From positions 1 to 64,000 of the forward strand of contig JANQNF010000078.1 in NCBI GenBank assembly GCA_028279705.1: a stretch of DNA of 64,000 bases, read 5' to 3'. The stretch comes from an archaeon (GTDB taxonomy: Archaea > Aenigmatarchaeota > Aenigmatarchaeia > QMZP01 > JAFGSV01). The translations under genes and the position numbers were made by a program. The notes beneath the pieces were generated by a model. That model saw nothing but the letters and a program-made list of their open reading frames with translations. It was not told the origin of the DNA and did no database searches. Shown here piece after piece: positions 8,870-17,116 of the stretch. Every line of letters starts with the position of its first letter. The stretch's first letter is position 1.

Positions 8870-9568
8870 TCATTCCTTGCTTTCTTCAGGCTGTGGCTTC
8901 TCGGCCTTCTTCGCTGGAGATGGTTCCTTGTTACCAGTCTTGTATGCGTCAAGAAGATCCGGGTTCTTTGCCACGACCTGGGCTGCCCTGGCAGAAAGGT
9001 TCACTGCGAAGGACCCAACGGGTTGTACCAATCCGAGATACTTGTAAAGGTAGTACTCGAGGAGTTCCTTTGCCTGGTTGAGGGACTCGGGTGTGACGTC
9101 ACCGCTTATGTCAGCGCTGACAGACCTGAATACCTTGTTTAGGAATGCCGGTTCTTCCGGGGTCGCATAGCTTATGACTGATGCGATGACGGTCGAAAGC
9201 CTCTTTATGAGCTCGTCAAGCTTGTATCGCTTGCCCATGTCCTTTGAGTATCCTTCGACGAGCGTGTCGAAGATGTCTGTTACGGCTATGTCGTTTAAGT
9301 TCTTGTTTATGAGCTTTGATTCGAACTTCTCGGTGAATGCAACAACCTTGTCCGCGCCTGCATCCATTTCCTTTAGTATTCCCATCTCGACGAGGTTTTT
9401 TATGTCACCGTCGGCGTCGGGGAACCTTGGCGTTATTATGTTGTTGGAAACGGAACCGCCCATCCTGAAAACAAACCAGAGAATCTCGGAGAGCTCGTTT
9501 ATCTTTGGAGACAAACGGATGAACTCGCCCAGGAATGCTTTTTCGGTCGTATCTATGATTTTTTCCAT
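8870..9568 (-). CDS. Uncharacterised mostly helical protein
   Basis: 232 residues, soluble, predominantly helical, ending in a Lys-Glu-Pro tail (KKAEKPQPEESKE). The core contains the phrases LSEILWFVFRMGGSVSNN and YYLYKYLGLVQPVG. No signal peptide, membrane segment, cysteine motif or nucleotide-binding loop is visible. A TATA-like TTTATTAACACTATAAAG lies just upstream of the ATG. I do not recognise the family. Confidence 0.6.
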   Translation of the reverse strand: MEKIIDTTEKAFLGEFIRLSPKINELSEILWFVFRMGGSVSNNIITPRFPDADGDIKNLVEMGILKEMDAGADKVVAFTEKFESKLINKNLNDIAVTDIFDTLVEGYSKDMGKRYKLDELIKRLSTVIASVISYATPEEPAFLNKVFRSVSADISGDVTPESLNQAKELLEYYLYKYLGLVQPVGSFAVNLSARAAQVVAKNPDLLDAYKTGNKEPSPAKKAEKPQPEESKE

Positions 9569-9853
9569 GACATCTTTATAGTGTTAATAAATATAAGCAT
9601 TGCGGTGAAAGCAGTAGTTCCGAAGGTAGGTCTGGAAATAGACATTTCCCGACTTTTTCGCATGGTATCTGTTAGCACCTGAAGCGTCAGCAGAGCAAGA
9701 AAGGACCAAATGTTAGTGTAGAGGGCGTCACAAAGTCCGATTTTTCAGCAAAAGGCCAAAACCGTGGCTGAGGAAGTCCGAAAGCCGGAAGACAGAAATC
9801 GCTAGGTATGCTCATTTTCGAGTATCATGTATAGGACGGTACCGAAGAGCTTT
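9569..9853. other. Intergenic region with possible non-coding RNA
   Basis: 285 bases between two minus-strand genes with no credible reading frame. It contains TGGTATCTGTTAGCAC at 9663-9678, repeated with one change at 17275-17290, and a G/A-rich stretch with GAGGAAGTCCG and GACAGAAATCGC that superficially resembles RNase P signatures but has the wrong spacing. It may hold a small RNA; nothing firm. Confidence 0.25.
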
Positions 9854-11077
9854 TCAGACACGATTTATTCCTTTCAGGTTCATCAATATGATTTCCTCCA
9901 CAAGATAATTGAAGGACTCGTCATCTCTTTTTGTCGATCTCTTGGTGAGATTTAGGTACAGATCGAAATAACCTAAAGGAAGGTCAAGGACAGGAATCCC
10001 ATGACCCCTGAGTATGTGCAGCATCAGCAACCTAGATATTCTGCTGTTGCCGTCAGTAAAGGGATGTATCCTCTGAAATTCGTTGTGGAAGAAGGAAGCG
10101 AATCTTATAACATCCTCTACCCGTCTTTTCTCGTTCTCAAATTCCTTATATTTTTCCAGCAAATCGTCAAGCCTTAATGGTACCAGATTCCAGTCGCATG
10201 TCTTGAAATCAGGGTTGAACTTTATTCTCACGTTGTGCTTTCTTATCTTTCCCGCACCAAAGACGTGAGACATCGCGGCCTTATGGTACTCAAGAATCAG
10301 GCCGAGATCCAGCTTCACTTTCTTTTTTGCGTTTCCCATCATGAGATCCACGGCTTTCCTGTAATTCGTCGTTTCCTGTATATGCTCAAGCTTGCGTTTT
10401 TCCGGTAAAATATTCTCGAGTATCAGCTTCTGTGTTTCAGGCAGCGTCAGTGGGTTCCCTTCAAGGTTGAGACTGGAATAAATGTAATCGGCCTCTTTTT
10501 TTTTCTCAATATCCTCGACTGCAGCATACTCGATCCTGAGATTTCTCCTGTATTTCCTCAACTCCTTTTCGATTTCTGGTGTCAGGCTGCGTTTGACTTC
10601 CGTGTAGAACTCTATCTTCTTGCCGAAGAAGCCTGCCAACTCCTTAAAGAAATGGTGCCTCAGTAACTTGCATTTCAGCGGCTTTCTTGACATAACGAAC
10701 AATAAACCGTATTTCGACAGTGCGTTTACATAAAGGCTGAATGTATGGGGGTGGACTCCCACATCATCATTAGTGAAAAATTCCTTTCTTGCAGCTTTGA
10801 GTATGAACTTTATCATGGTCTTCTTGAGCACGAGATTATAATTGATACGGCTCTTTATGCAAAACGATATTAGTTCGAAAAGTTTCTTCGAATTGCTTTT
10901 AGGAACGACTTTCACGGCCCTGTCTCTTCTGACATATCCCTCCTTCTCCAGCTTTATCACATGATTGAAAATAGCCGTATATTCGCTTTCCGGCTTGTTC
11001 ATGGCTTCCGCTATGTCTTTTGGCCTGATCTCCCCCTCGGACGCAATGACATAAAAAACGTCATATTTTGATACCAT
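9854..11077 (-). CDS. fic: Fic-domain AMP transferase with N-terminal winged helix and inhibitory motif
   Basis: Transfers AMP (or a related moiety) to a target hydroxyl. The catalytic motif HPFTDGNSR starts at residue 338. An inhibitory helix motif SLNLEGN at about 202-208 fits the S/T-x3-E-G/N pattern of self-inhibited (class II) Fic proteins. Residues 1-55 form a helix-turn-helix (GEIRPKDIAEAMNKP, then GYVRRD), so the protein may bind its own promoter. A 13-bp inverted repeat lies between the TATA box and the start codon. The target is unknown. The gene stands alone, so it is not obviously a FicT/FicA pair. Confidence 0.88.
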   Translation of the reverse strand: MVSKYDVFYVIASEGEIRPKDIAEAMNKPESEYTAIFNHVIKLEKEGYVRRDRAVKVVPKSNSKKLFELISFCIKSRINYNLVLKKTMIKFILKAARKEFFTNDDVGVHPHTFSLYVNALSKYGLLFVMSRKPLKCKLLRHHFFKELAGFFGKKIEFYTEVKRSLTPEIEKELRKYRRNLRIEYAAVEDIEKKKEADYIYSSLNLEGNPLTLPETQKLILENILPEKRKLEHIQETTNYRKAVDLMMGNAKKKVKLDLGLILEYHKAAMSHVFGAGKIRKHNVRIKFNPDFKTCDWNLVPLRLDDLLEKYKEFENEKRRVEDVIRFASFFHNEFQRIHPFTDGNSRISRLLMLHILRGHGIPVLDLPLGYFDLYLNLTKRSTKRDDESFNYLVEEIILMNLKGINRV

Positions 11078-11086
11078 GATATATTA

Positions 11087-11099
11087 TGCACATCGTGCA
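11087..11099. promoter_or_regulatory. Inverted repeat, candidate operator of fic
   Basis: TGCAC-ATC-GTGCA, a perfect inverted repeat with 5-bp arms, 10 bases upstream of the fic start and abutting the TATA-like ATTTATAAATG on the minus strand. A protein bound here would block transcription initiation. The helix-turn-helix of Fic itself is a candidate ligand (inference). Confidence 0.4.
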
Positions 11100-11110
11100 T
11101 TTATAAATGT

Positions 11111-11374
11111 TTCTATTATTCACTTTTTATGTATATTTTATCCATTTTATATGTCTTTTATCTATAAAAATTCATGAGTCTTCTTGCCAATCTCATCCCA
11201 ACACAGAGAGATTCATAAATGGTGACAAGAGAACATCTTTGGTAGATCGCCGATCCCTAGAAAAACCATAATGCAGATACATCTCAAAAAACAGACTCCC
11301 ATGATACCGTTTCTGAGTCTACTTTGGTAGGAATTTACATTCGGAAGTACTGGAAAGCGAAGAAAACGTTTGTG
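11111..11374. other. Intergenic region, no gene seen
   Basis: About 260 A/T-rich bases between fic and the COG2122 gene with no convincing reading frame or RNA. It includes several TTTTAT tracts near 11120-11165. Confidence 0.3.
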
Positions 11375-12130
11375 CTACTCCCACACGTGGCCGTCGTGGA
11401 CGGTTATCTTGTCCTCGATCTTCCACGCATCATGGGTCTTCAGCATAGCGGTCTCGCCAGCCATCGCGACCTTCTCGCCTTTTGCTGCTATCACTGTCCT
11501 TACATGCGGTGAAGAGTTTCCCCAACCGACAGCCTTCTCAAGATCGGCGACTTCCCTCACCTTGTTACATATGGCTGTTGCAAAGCTGTCAGCAATAGAC
11601 GAATCCTGAGCGACCACGGTCACGAGATCACAGTTTCCAAAAGACATGCTGTGGCCCATCGTCGACGAAGACGAGCACACGGAAACCGGGCCAGTATCCT
11701 TATCGACAACGATGCAAAGGCCGTTTAGAGAATGCTTGCTTCCGGCAAAAAGCGCTATCCTGACGGGATCCACCGAGCTTGCGTATATGTCACCACCGTT
11801 CTCCACGACCGAAACGGACGAACCCTCGCTTTTCATCCTAAGGGAAGCAAACTCCGCTATGACGCCTGCAACAGCTGCCATGGGACCGACGCCCGCAAGC
11901 TTGGAACCTGCAGACATGCGCTGTATGACGGCAGGTGCATCTTCTGGTATGTCGATTGGTTCAAGCGCCATCCGAAACTCCGGGTGGGAACGGATATAAT
12001 CTTCAACTATTTTCCTCTGCGTTCTTATCTCATCGATTGCGCATTTTGCATAAACGGCGTTGTCTGCGATTATCTTTACTTTCGTCTCTTTTTCTGTGAA
12101 TTCCGTCCTGTACAAATGAAAACCCCGCAA
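11375..12130 (-). CDS. UPF0280 / COG2122 ApbE-like protein of homocysteine biosynthesis
   Basis: Member of the COG2122 (UPF0280) family, related to flavin transferase ApbE. In methanogens the family is linked to the COG1900/NIL-ferredoxin route of sulfide assimilation into homocysteine. It has the typical AGSKLAGVGPMAAVAGVIAE, VENGGDIYA and SSSTMGHSMSFGNCDLVTV segments. The frame is open to 12181, but that overlaps the upstream gene by 50 bases; the TTG at 12130, just after the upstream TAG, gives a 251-residue protein that fits the family and is preferred. It is the last gene of the metK-COG1900-NIL-ferredoxin operon. Confidence 0.8.
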   Translation of the reverse strand: MRGFHLYRTEFTEKETKVKIIADNAVYAKCAIDEIRTQRKIVEDYIRSHPEFRMALEPIDIPEDAPAVIQRMSAGSKLAGVGPMAAVAGVIAEFASLRMKSEGSSVSVVENGGDIYASSVDPVRIALFAGSKHSLNGLCIVVDKDTGPVSVCSSSSTMGHSMSFGNCDLVTVVAQDSSIADSFATAICNKVREVADLEKAVGWGNSSPHVRTVIAAKGEKVAMAGETAMLKTHDAWKIEDKITVHDGHVWE

Positions 12131-12131
12131 A

Positions 12132-12530
12132 CTAAACCATGCTGAGTGCACGGAAGGGGCAGGCGTCAACACACTGCCCACATGCTATACATTTGTCAGT
12201 CTCAAGATTTATCTTTAACTGCTTGTCTGCGGAAAATGCAGAAGCGGGACACACCGAAACGCAGGCTCCGCAGTCGGTGCATTTCTTTGCGTCGATTTTT
12301 ATGTGCTTTTCGAGGTCATCGACGTCAACGCCGCTTTTCTTCAGGTATGCGATCGCTTCCTTTATTGTCTCTTCCTTTCCCTCGACTTCTATTCCCATGT
12401 GGCCACCGTCTTCGGCTGTAATGCGGGCACTGAATATGTTGATGATAAGACCGAAATCCTTGACGAGACGGTAGGCTACTGGGTTCATCACCTTGTCGCG
12501 CGGGAAACGCAAAAACATCTTCTTTTTCAT
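12132..12530 (-). CDS. NIL domain plus two [4Fe-4S] ferredoxin protein (MA1822 family)
   Basis: 132 residues. Residues 1-75 are a NIL domain (RFPRDKVMNPVAYRLVKDFG and following). Two ferredoxin clusters follow: CTDCGACVSVCPA and CIACGQCVDACPF. In Methanosarcina the homolog works with the COG1900 protein to convert aspartate semialdehyde to homocysteine, supplying electrons or sulfur through its clusters. The ATG overlaps the stop of the COG1900 gene by one base (TGATG), indicating translational coupling. It acts in the cytoplasm. Confidence 0.9.
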   Translation of the reverse strand: MKKKMFLRFPRDKVMNPVAYRLVKDFGLIINIFSARITAEDGGHMGIEVEGKEETIKEAIAYLKKSGVDVDDLEKHIKIDAKKCTDCGACVSVCPASAFSADKQLKINLETDKCIACGQCVDACPFRALSMV

Positions 12531-13690
12531 CAGCCACCACCTCTCGGCACAGATGGGAGCAGCTCAACCGGCTCCTGGACGAGGAACTTCCCCTTATCTA
12601 TTTCGCTTTTCAGCTTTTCTGCGATAACGACTGCCTTTGAGTAGCTTGAAAGGCTTCCTGTCGGTATCTTCTTTCCGCAAACTTCTATTTCACCGCTTCT
12701 CAGATCAGCGTAACTTATCTTCCCGAGTGTCTTTCCGGTGGCATTTGGATAATCATGACTGTAGTCTACTACCGGAGCGAAGATTTCAGAATCTTTCACA
12801 GAGACGTTTTTTGCTATGTTCTCGTTTAGCATGGGAATGGGAACTCCAAGCCCCACTGCGAGGCTGTTTCCGTATTGGGTGAAGCTCGTCCCGCTTATGA
12901 AATCCGGGTCCATGCATTTCATATCAGCTGAGATACCGAGCGTTCCAGCACCTTCGACAGGAACGCCATTCTTTCCCCTCTCTGCATGTGGACTGTGCTG
13001 GGTACCGCTTGAGAACACATAACCCTTGCTTCCTGCAACCCACACCCTAGTACCTATGCCTATGGTTTCATAGTACGGGTCGTTTAGAAGCGGGCTCAGC
13101 TGGCCAGCGCTGCTGTAGTTGGCATTGGATATTTCTGGAAGGAGCTTTCCCATGTACGTGTATATGGTCTTTTCACTCTTGTTAACGGCGACGTTGTAAT
13201 TCTGGTAGGCGTTCCTTGGATTAACGAGAGCCGCATGGCCGATCTCCTTTATGTTTATCCACTTGTCTATCTCTTCCCTCGGGTAACATGTGGAAGGTTT
13301 AGCTTTTGCCTGGAGGCGCACGTCCTTTCCTGCAACGAGGTCGTGTATGACATGGCCACCGCCATATGAAAAGTCGTTTCGTGTTCCGTTCTGGATTCTA
13401 GCTGTGGCCCCAACGTAAAGGTCGACAGCCGCAAGACCGGCGTAGCATTCTACGTCATTCAGGGTGACGCTTCCGCCACCGAATTTTATCTTGGGCTTTG
13501 TATGCCCGACGTTGAGAAAAGCACCGCTGCTGCACATCGTGCCAAAGGTTGCGGTCGTGACGACGTCTATTTCATCAGCTGCGGTTTTAGTGCCATTGTT
13601 CCTGACGAACTCTATGACTTCTTCTGCAGTCATGACTACGGCTTGCCTGTTTTGTATCTTCTCTTTTATCTCGCCGTACGTCTTTGACAT
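12530..13690 (-). CDS. COG1900 (DUF39) homocysteine biosynthesis protein, aspartate-semialdehyde sulfurtransferase type
   Basis: 386-residue DUF39 protein. The family in anaerobic archaea and bacteria makes homocysteine from aspartate semialdehyde using a cysteine-bound sulfur. The conserved cysteine is seen in GTMCSSGAF at residue 53, and another in DVECYAGLAAVD. The start MSKTYGEIKEKI (13690) is chosen over 13792 because the upstream extension is not family-like and would overlap metK. It lacks the CBS pair found in some homologs. It sits between metK and the NIL-ferredoxin gene, so the operon makes homocysteine and uses methionine for SAM. Confidence 0.9.
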   Translation of the reverse strand: MSKTYGEIKEKIQNRQAVVMTAEEVIEFVRNNGTKTAADEIDVVTTATFGTMCSSGAFLNVGHTKPKIKFGGGSVTLNDVECYAGLAAVDLYVGATARIQNGTRNDFSYGGGHVIHDLVAGKDVRLQAKAKPSTCYPREEIDKWINIKEIGHAALVNPRNAYQNYNVAVNKSEKTIYTYMGKLLPEISNANYSSAGQLSPLLNDPYYETIGIGTRVWVAGSKGYVFSSGTQHSPHAERGKNGVPVEGAGTLGISADMKCMDPDFISGTSFTQYGNSLAVGLGVPIPMLNENIAKNVSVKDSEIFAPVVDYSHDYPNATGKTLGKISYADLRSGEIEVCGKKIPTGSLSSYSKAVVIAEKLKSEIDKGKFLVQEPVELLPSVPRGGG

Positions 13691-13727
13691 GCTAACGCCA
13701 GGACTGGTAAAAATAAATGGAAAGGGC

Positions 13728-14895
13728 CTAAAGGCCCGCTTCCTTTTTGAGTGTTTCTGCCTTGTCAGTCTTCTCCCAGGTGAAGTCTGCATCGTTCCTT
13801 CCGAAGTGGCCGTATGATGCGGTCTTGTTGTACTTGGGCTTCTTCAGGTCAAGGGTTTCCACGATTTCAGCAGGCTTCGTTGGGAAGTGCTTTCTCACAA
13901 GCTCTGTTATCTGCTCTTCTGGTATCTTGTTCGTTCCGAAGGTGTCCACGTGTACTGACACGGGTTCAGCGACACCGATTGCGTATGCAAGCTGCACTTC
14001 ACACTTGTCTGCAAGCCCTGCCTTCACGAGGTTCTTTGCGATGTACCTTGCGGCATATGCAGCAGACCTGTCTACCTTCGACGGGTCCTTTCCTGAGAAA
14101 GCTCCGCCGCCGTGCCTTCCGACACCGCCGTACGTGTCGACGATTATCTTTCGTCCCGTAAGGCCGGCATCCGCGTAGGGGCCGCCCCTTACGAAAGCGC
14201 CAGTCGGGTTGACGTGGAACTTCGTCTTGTCGTCGATCCACTCCTTGCAGACCGGCTTGATGACCTTGTCTATAATCTGCTCCTTTATCTCGGTGTGGGT
14301 GACGTCCTCGTCGTGCTGCGTTGATATGACGACAGTGTCCACCCTCAGGGGCTTCCACACCTCGTCGTACTCGACAGACACCTGGGACTTGCCGTCAGGC
14401 CTGAGCCATTTTATCTCGCCGTTCTTCCTTGCTTCCGAGAGCTTCAGCGTGAGCTTGTGCGCAAGGGTTATTGGAAGCGGCATGAGCTCTTCTGTCTCGT
14501 TGCAGGCATAGCCATACATCATTCCCTGGTCACCTGCACCCTGCTCCTTGTGAAGACCCTTGTCATTGCTGACACCCTGGTCTATGTCCGGGGACTGCTC
14601 GGTTATCTGTGACCACACCGTGCAGGTCTCGTACTCTATCCCGTACTCGGCTTTCGTGTATCCGATATTTTTTATGGTTTCTCTTGCTATCCTCGGGATA
14701 TCTATGTAACCGCCCGTGGTCATCTCACCAAAGACCATCACTCCTCCGTTTTTTGTACCAGTCTCTATTGCGATCCTACTGTTAGGATCTTGTCTTAGTG
14801 CCTCATCTACTACGGCATCACTTATCTGGTCACACAACTTGTCAAGGATGCCCTTCTGTAACAGATTCTGACGAAATTATATGTTTTTCCGTCAT
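13728..14895 (-). CDS. metK: S-adenosylmethionine synthetase, bacterial type, with +1 frameshift at codon 18
   Basis: Makes SAM from methionine and ATP. The protein is of bacterial COG0192 type, not the archaeal COG1812 type: [51 protein letters not shown] and YGHFGR are all present. Initiation at ATG 14895 after GGAGGT gives [17 protein letters not shown], then UGA (14844-14842). The rest, [11 protein letters not shown] onward, continues in the +1 frame to 13728, about 386 residues in all. The split falls inside the catalytic HPDK motif (the His and Asp of EGHPDK). The context GAAGGG-CAT-CCT-TGA-C resembles the RF2 programmed frameshift site. An assembly error or inactivation is also possible. 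Confidence 0.88.
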
Positions 14896-15797
14896 AGGGA
14901 CACGCACCTCCTTTCGGCATCAAGTGCCATTTTATATTTTTTAAATTTTCTGACCAAGAAGAGGTCAGAATCATGATATACCCATTCAGCGAGTTTTTTT
15001 CCTCTACTGCATGAATATTGAAGAGTATAAGTGCTCTTTCCAACTTTCCTAACAGTCGAGTCAACACCGACATGGTCACTTATCACATCTCTCAGAGAAT
15101 CGATGAACCTTTCTGATCCGGATGATATGAGTATTTCGAAGTATGGGCTTTTCTTTCTATCAACATACCTCACAGTACCGTCACCGTCTATGACGCCTCT
15201 GACAAAATGTCGCATTAAACTCTTTGGAACTTCCGGGAACTCGACAGTAAGCGACTTTCTCGGTAATACACCGATTGACATCAATTTCTTGCACATCTGT
15301 CTGCTATTGACGATCAAACGATGCGATCTCGTTTTTTCTGAACGAGTGAGCGGTTTGGTACTCGAAAGTATACCACGTATTTTTTCAAGATGTTCGTGAT
15401 CCTTTTCGGAAGCGGTTATTGTCATTGAATGGTAACTTTTTTCAGGATTCCAACTTACGTTCCCGTCTGCAAAAACATAACCCAGAATATAAGACATTTC
15501 TTCGTTCCATTCATTGAAAAAGTCTTCATTTGCGGTATATTTAACGTGCTCGAATCCCATCTCAGTTGACCATCTATTCACGGTCGTCTTCCCTATTCCG
15601 AGTCTTCTTGATATTTCCCTCTGTGATATAATTCCTAGATTCGACTTCAGAAATGGTGTCATCGCATTCTTCTTCTCTTGTGATATAATTGCTCCCATGT
15701 TGAATGAATCTATACTATTATCACATAAATATGATGGATGTCCTTCATTTTCATAACTTTTGTAAAATTCACATTCCATGAAATCACTTAATAGCAT
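14892..15797 (-). CDS. LAGLIDADG homing endonuclease, free-standing
   Basis: 301-residue protein. It has an N-terminal helix-turn-helix segment (QREISRRLGIGKTTVNRW, about 57-75) and then two LAGLIDADG-type motifs: SYILGYVFADGNVSW (about 99-113) and RHFVRGVIDGDGTVR (about 192-206). It makes a site-specific DNA break that promotes its own spread. It is not inside an intron or intein; its stop overlaps the metK start as ATGA and its 3' end carries the metK ribosome binding site. metK expression therefore probably depends on transcription through this gene. It shares the intergenic region with the divergent HTH-CBS gene. Confidence 0.88.
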   Translation of the reverse strand: MLLSDFMECEFYKSYENEGHPSYLCDNSIDSFNMGAIISQEKKNAMTPFLKSNLGIISQREISRRLGIGKTTVNRWSTEMGFEHVKYTANEDFFNEWNEEMSYILGYVFADGNVSWNPEKSYHSMTITASEKDHEHLEKIRGILSSTKPLTRSEKTRSHRLIVNSRQMCKKLMSIGVLPRKSLTVEFPEVPKSLMRHFVRGVIDGDGTVRYVDRKKSPYFEILISSGSERFIDSLRDVISDHVGVDSTVRKVGKSTYTLQYSCSRGKKLAEWVYHDSDLFLVRKFKKYKMALDAERRCVSL

Positions 15798-15844
15798 AGT
15801 CTACAAACTCCTTTATATATCTTTTTATATATCATAGTCTAATA

Positions 15845-15863
15845 ATATAACCAATGGTTATAT
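15845..15863. promoter_or_regulatory. Perfect palindrome over the HTH-CBS start codon, candidate autoregulatory operator
   Basis: ATATAACCA-A-TGGTTATAT: 9-bp arms around one base, overlapping the ATG of the helix-turn-helix gene at 15862 and lying about 50 bases before the divergent endonuclease-metK transcript. TATA-like TTTATATATC and TTTTATATATC elements sit beside it at 15813-15835. The position suits repression of one or both directions by the encoded regulator (inference). Confidence 0.5.
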
Positions 15864-16392
15864 GATAACTGGAAAGTATCTCAAGGGACTCCGGGAGAAA
15901 GCGGGGATTTCACAGACGGAACTGGCAAGGCTTGCCGACATCTCACAGGCACACATAGCGAAAATAGAAACAGAAAAAGTCAATCCCAGACTTTCTACAG
16001 TCAACACACTTCTTTCAATACTGCAGAAGGCCAAGAAAGAGACCCTCTGCAAAGAAGTCATGTCAAAGAAGATGATACCGATAAAACCAGAAGACAGCGC
16101 AAAGAAGGCCATAACGCTCATGAGGAGCTTTGACATATCGCAGCTGCCGGTCATGGAGAAGGGAACCGTCATAGGAGCGGTGACCGAGACCACCATACTG
16201 AGAAACATGGGAAAGAATCCTGATCACGTAAAAGTAAAGGAGATCATGGACCCACCGTTCCCTATAGTTAGCGAGGAGGACGCAATCAGCGTACTTCCCG
16301 ACCTGCTTGGACTGAGACAGGCTGTACTTGTTTGCAGAAAAGGAAAGATCACAGGCATCATCACAAAGTTCAACCTGCTTGATCGCGGCTAA
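15862..16392 (+). CDS. XRE-type HTH and CBS-pair transcriptional regulator
   Basis: 176 residues. Residues 1-58 are an XRE helix-turn-helix (LREKAGISQTELARLADISQ, then HIAKIETEKVNPRLSTVNTL). Residues 62-175 are a CBS pair (MSKKMIPIKPEDSAKKAITLM, then VKEIMDPPFPIVSEEDAI). CBS pairs commonly sense adenosyl compounds such as SAM or AMP. With the gene divergent from the metK/homocysteine operon, a SAM- or adenylate-responsive regulator of that operon is an attractive but unproven idea. The mRNA looks nearly leaderless. Confidence 0.88.
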   Translation: MITGKYLKGLREKAGISQTELARLADISQAHIAKIETEKVNPRLSTVNTLLSILQKAKKETLCKEVMSKKMIPIKPEDSAKKAITLMRSFDISQLPVMEKGTVIGAVTETTILRNMGKNPDHVKVKEIMDPPFPIVSEEDAISVLPDLLGLRQAVLVCRKGKITGIITKFNLLDRG

Positions 16393-16408
16393 ATTGGTGT
16401 GTTTTCTA

Positions 16409-17116
16409 TTATATATAACCGATCCTGTTGACAAAGTTCTTAAGATCGTCAACGTGAAAACCGCTTCCGTTGACCATCGAGCCTTCACCATTGTAGACAC
16501 TTGAGACGAGTCCTGAATACGCTTCCCAGTAGAACTCGTTTCCGAAATGGGCCGCAGATTCCACATTTCCAAAACCACTAAGGTCCAAGTACACGCAAAA
16601 ACCTTTTTCCTTCGCTCTCGATGCATCTTCCATGGACATTTCCCGTCCGAATTGGACAGGGGTCAGAACGACCTTGTCGTAGAGAACGACGTTTCCCTTA
16701 CAGTCCTTTGGGTAACTGCCTCTTAGCTTCTGGGCATTTCTGATCCAAGATGAAAAATCCTTTCCCTTTTTGATAAGGACCGGATATCCGGAACCGCAGA
16801 TTTCATCGATTGCATCATCCATCCCAGAATCGACGCATAGAATGTTGAGAAACTCATTGCCTTTCTCGATATCCTCCACTGAATGCAGCTGTGCTATGGC
16901 AGGCATGCTGTTTTTGTCGCAGGCGTTCTTGAACTTCTCAGCGAACCTATAGTCGAAGTTGCCCCCGTTCCTCACGTCATACACGTTTGCGCAGAGCATA
17001 TTCATGCCTGCGTCCTTTGTTTTACTTGCCATTTCAAATACACCCTTTTCCGGGTGACCTATGTCCGCGACCAGACCAAACTCATTGGTCACTTCGCCGT
17101 CGATTTTTCCTACCAT
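16409..17116 (-). CDS. Predicted TIM-barrel protein, NeuB/DAHP-synthase-like
   Basis: 235 residues, cytoplasmic. The order of segments resembles sialic-acid-synthase/DAHP-type aldolases: VADIGHPEKGVFEMASKTKDAG, then FKNACDKNSMPAIAQLHSVEDI, then YPVLIKKGKDFSSWIRNAQK, KGNVVLYDKVVLTP and a C-terminal VYLDLSGFGN. The catalytic residues of true NeuB cannot be confirmed, so substrate and reaction are unknown. It is convergent with the HTH-CBS gene, 16 bases apart. Confidence 0.45.
   Translation of the reverse strand: MVGKIDGEVTNEFGLVADIGHPEKGVFEMASKTKDAGMNMLCANVYDVRNGGNFDYRFAEKFKNACDKNSMPAIAQLHSVEDIEKGNEFLNILCVDSGMDDAIDEICGSGYPVLIKKGKDFSSWIRNAQKLRGSYPKDCKGNVVLYDKVVLTPVQFGREMSMEDASRAKEKGFCVYLDLSGFGNVESAAHFGNEFYWEAYSGLVSSVYNGEGSMVNGSGFHVDDLKNFVNRIGYI

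Noticed and set aside
8737-8952. Minus-strand 71-residue frame
   Set aside because: It overlaps the end of the 232-residue gene in another frame and is antisense to a cysteine-patterned small protein with its own ribosome binding site.
9760-9815. GAGGAAGTCCG and GACAGAAATCGC resemble conserved regions I and V of RNase P RNA
   Set aside because: The two elements are only about 20 bases apart, whereas they flank the whole catalytic RNA in known forms. No P4 pairing or other conserved elements were found.
13728-14837. metK starting at the internal TTG (14837)
   Set aside because: That start would delete the conserved [11 protein letters not shown] segment with catalytic residues. The upstream ATG with a strong ribosome binding site and family-like sequence shows the gene begins at 14895.
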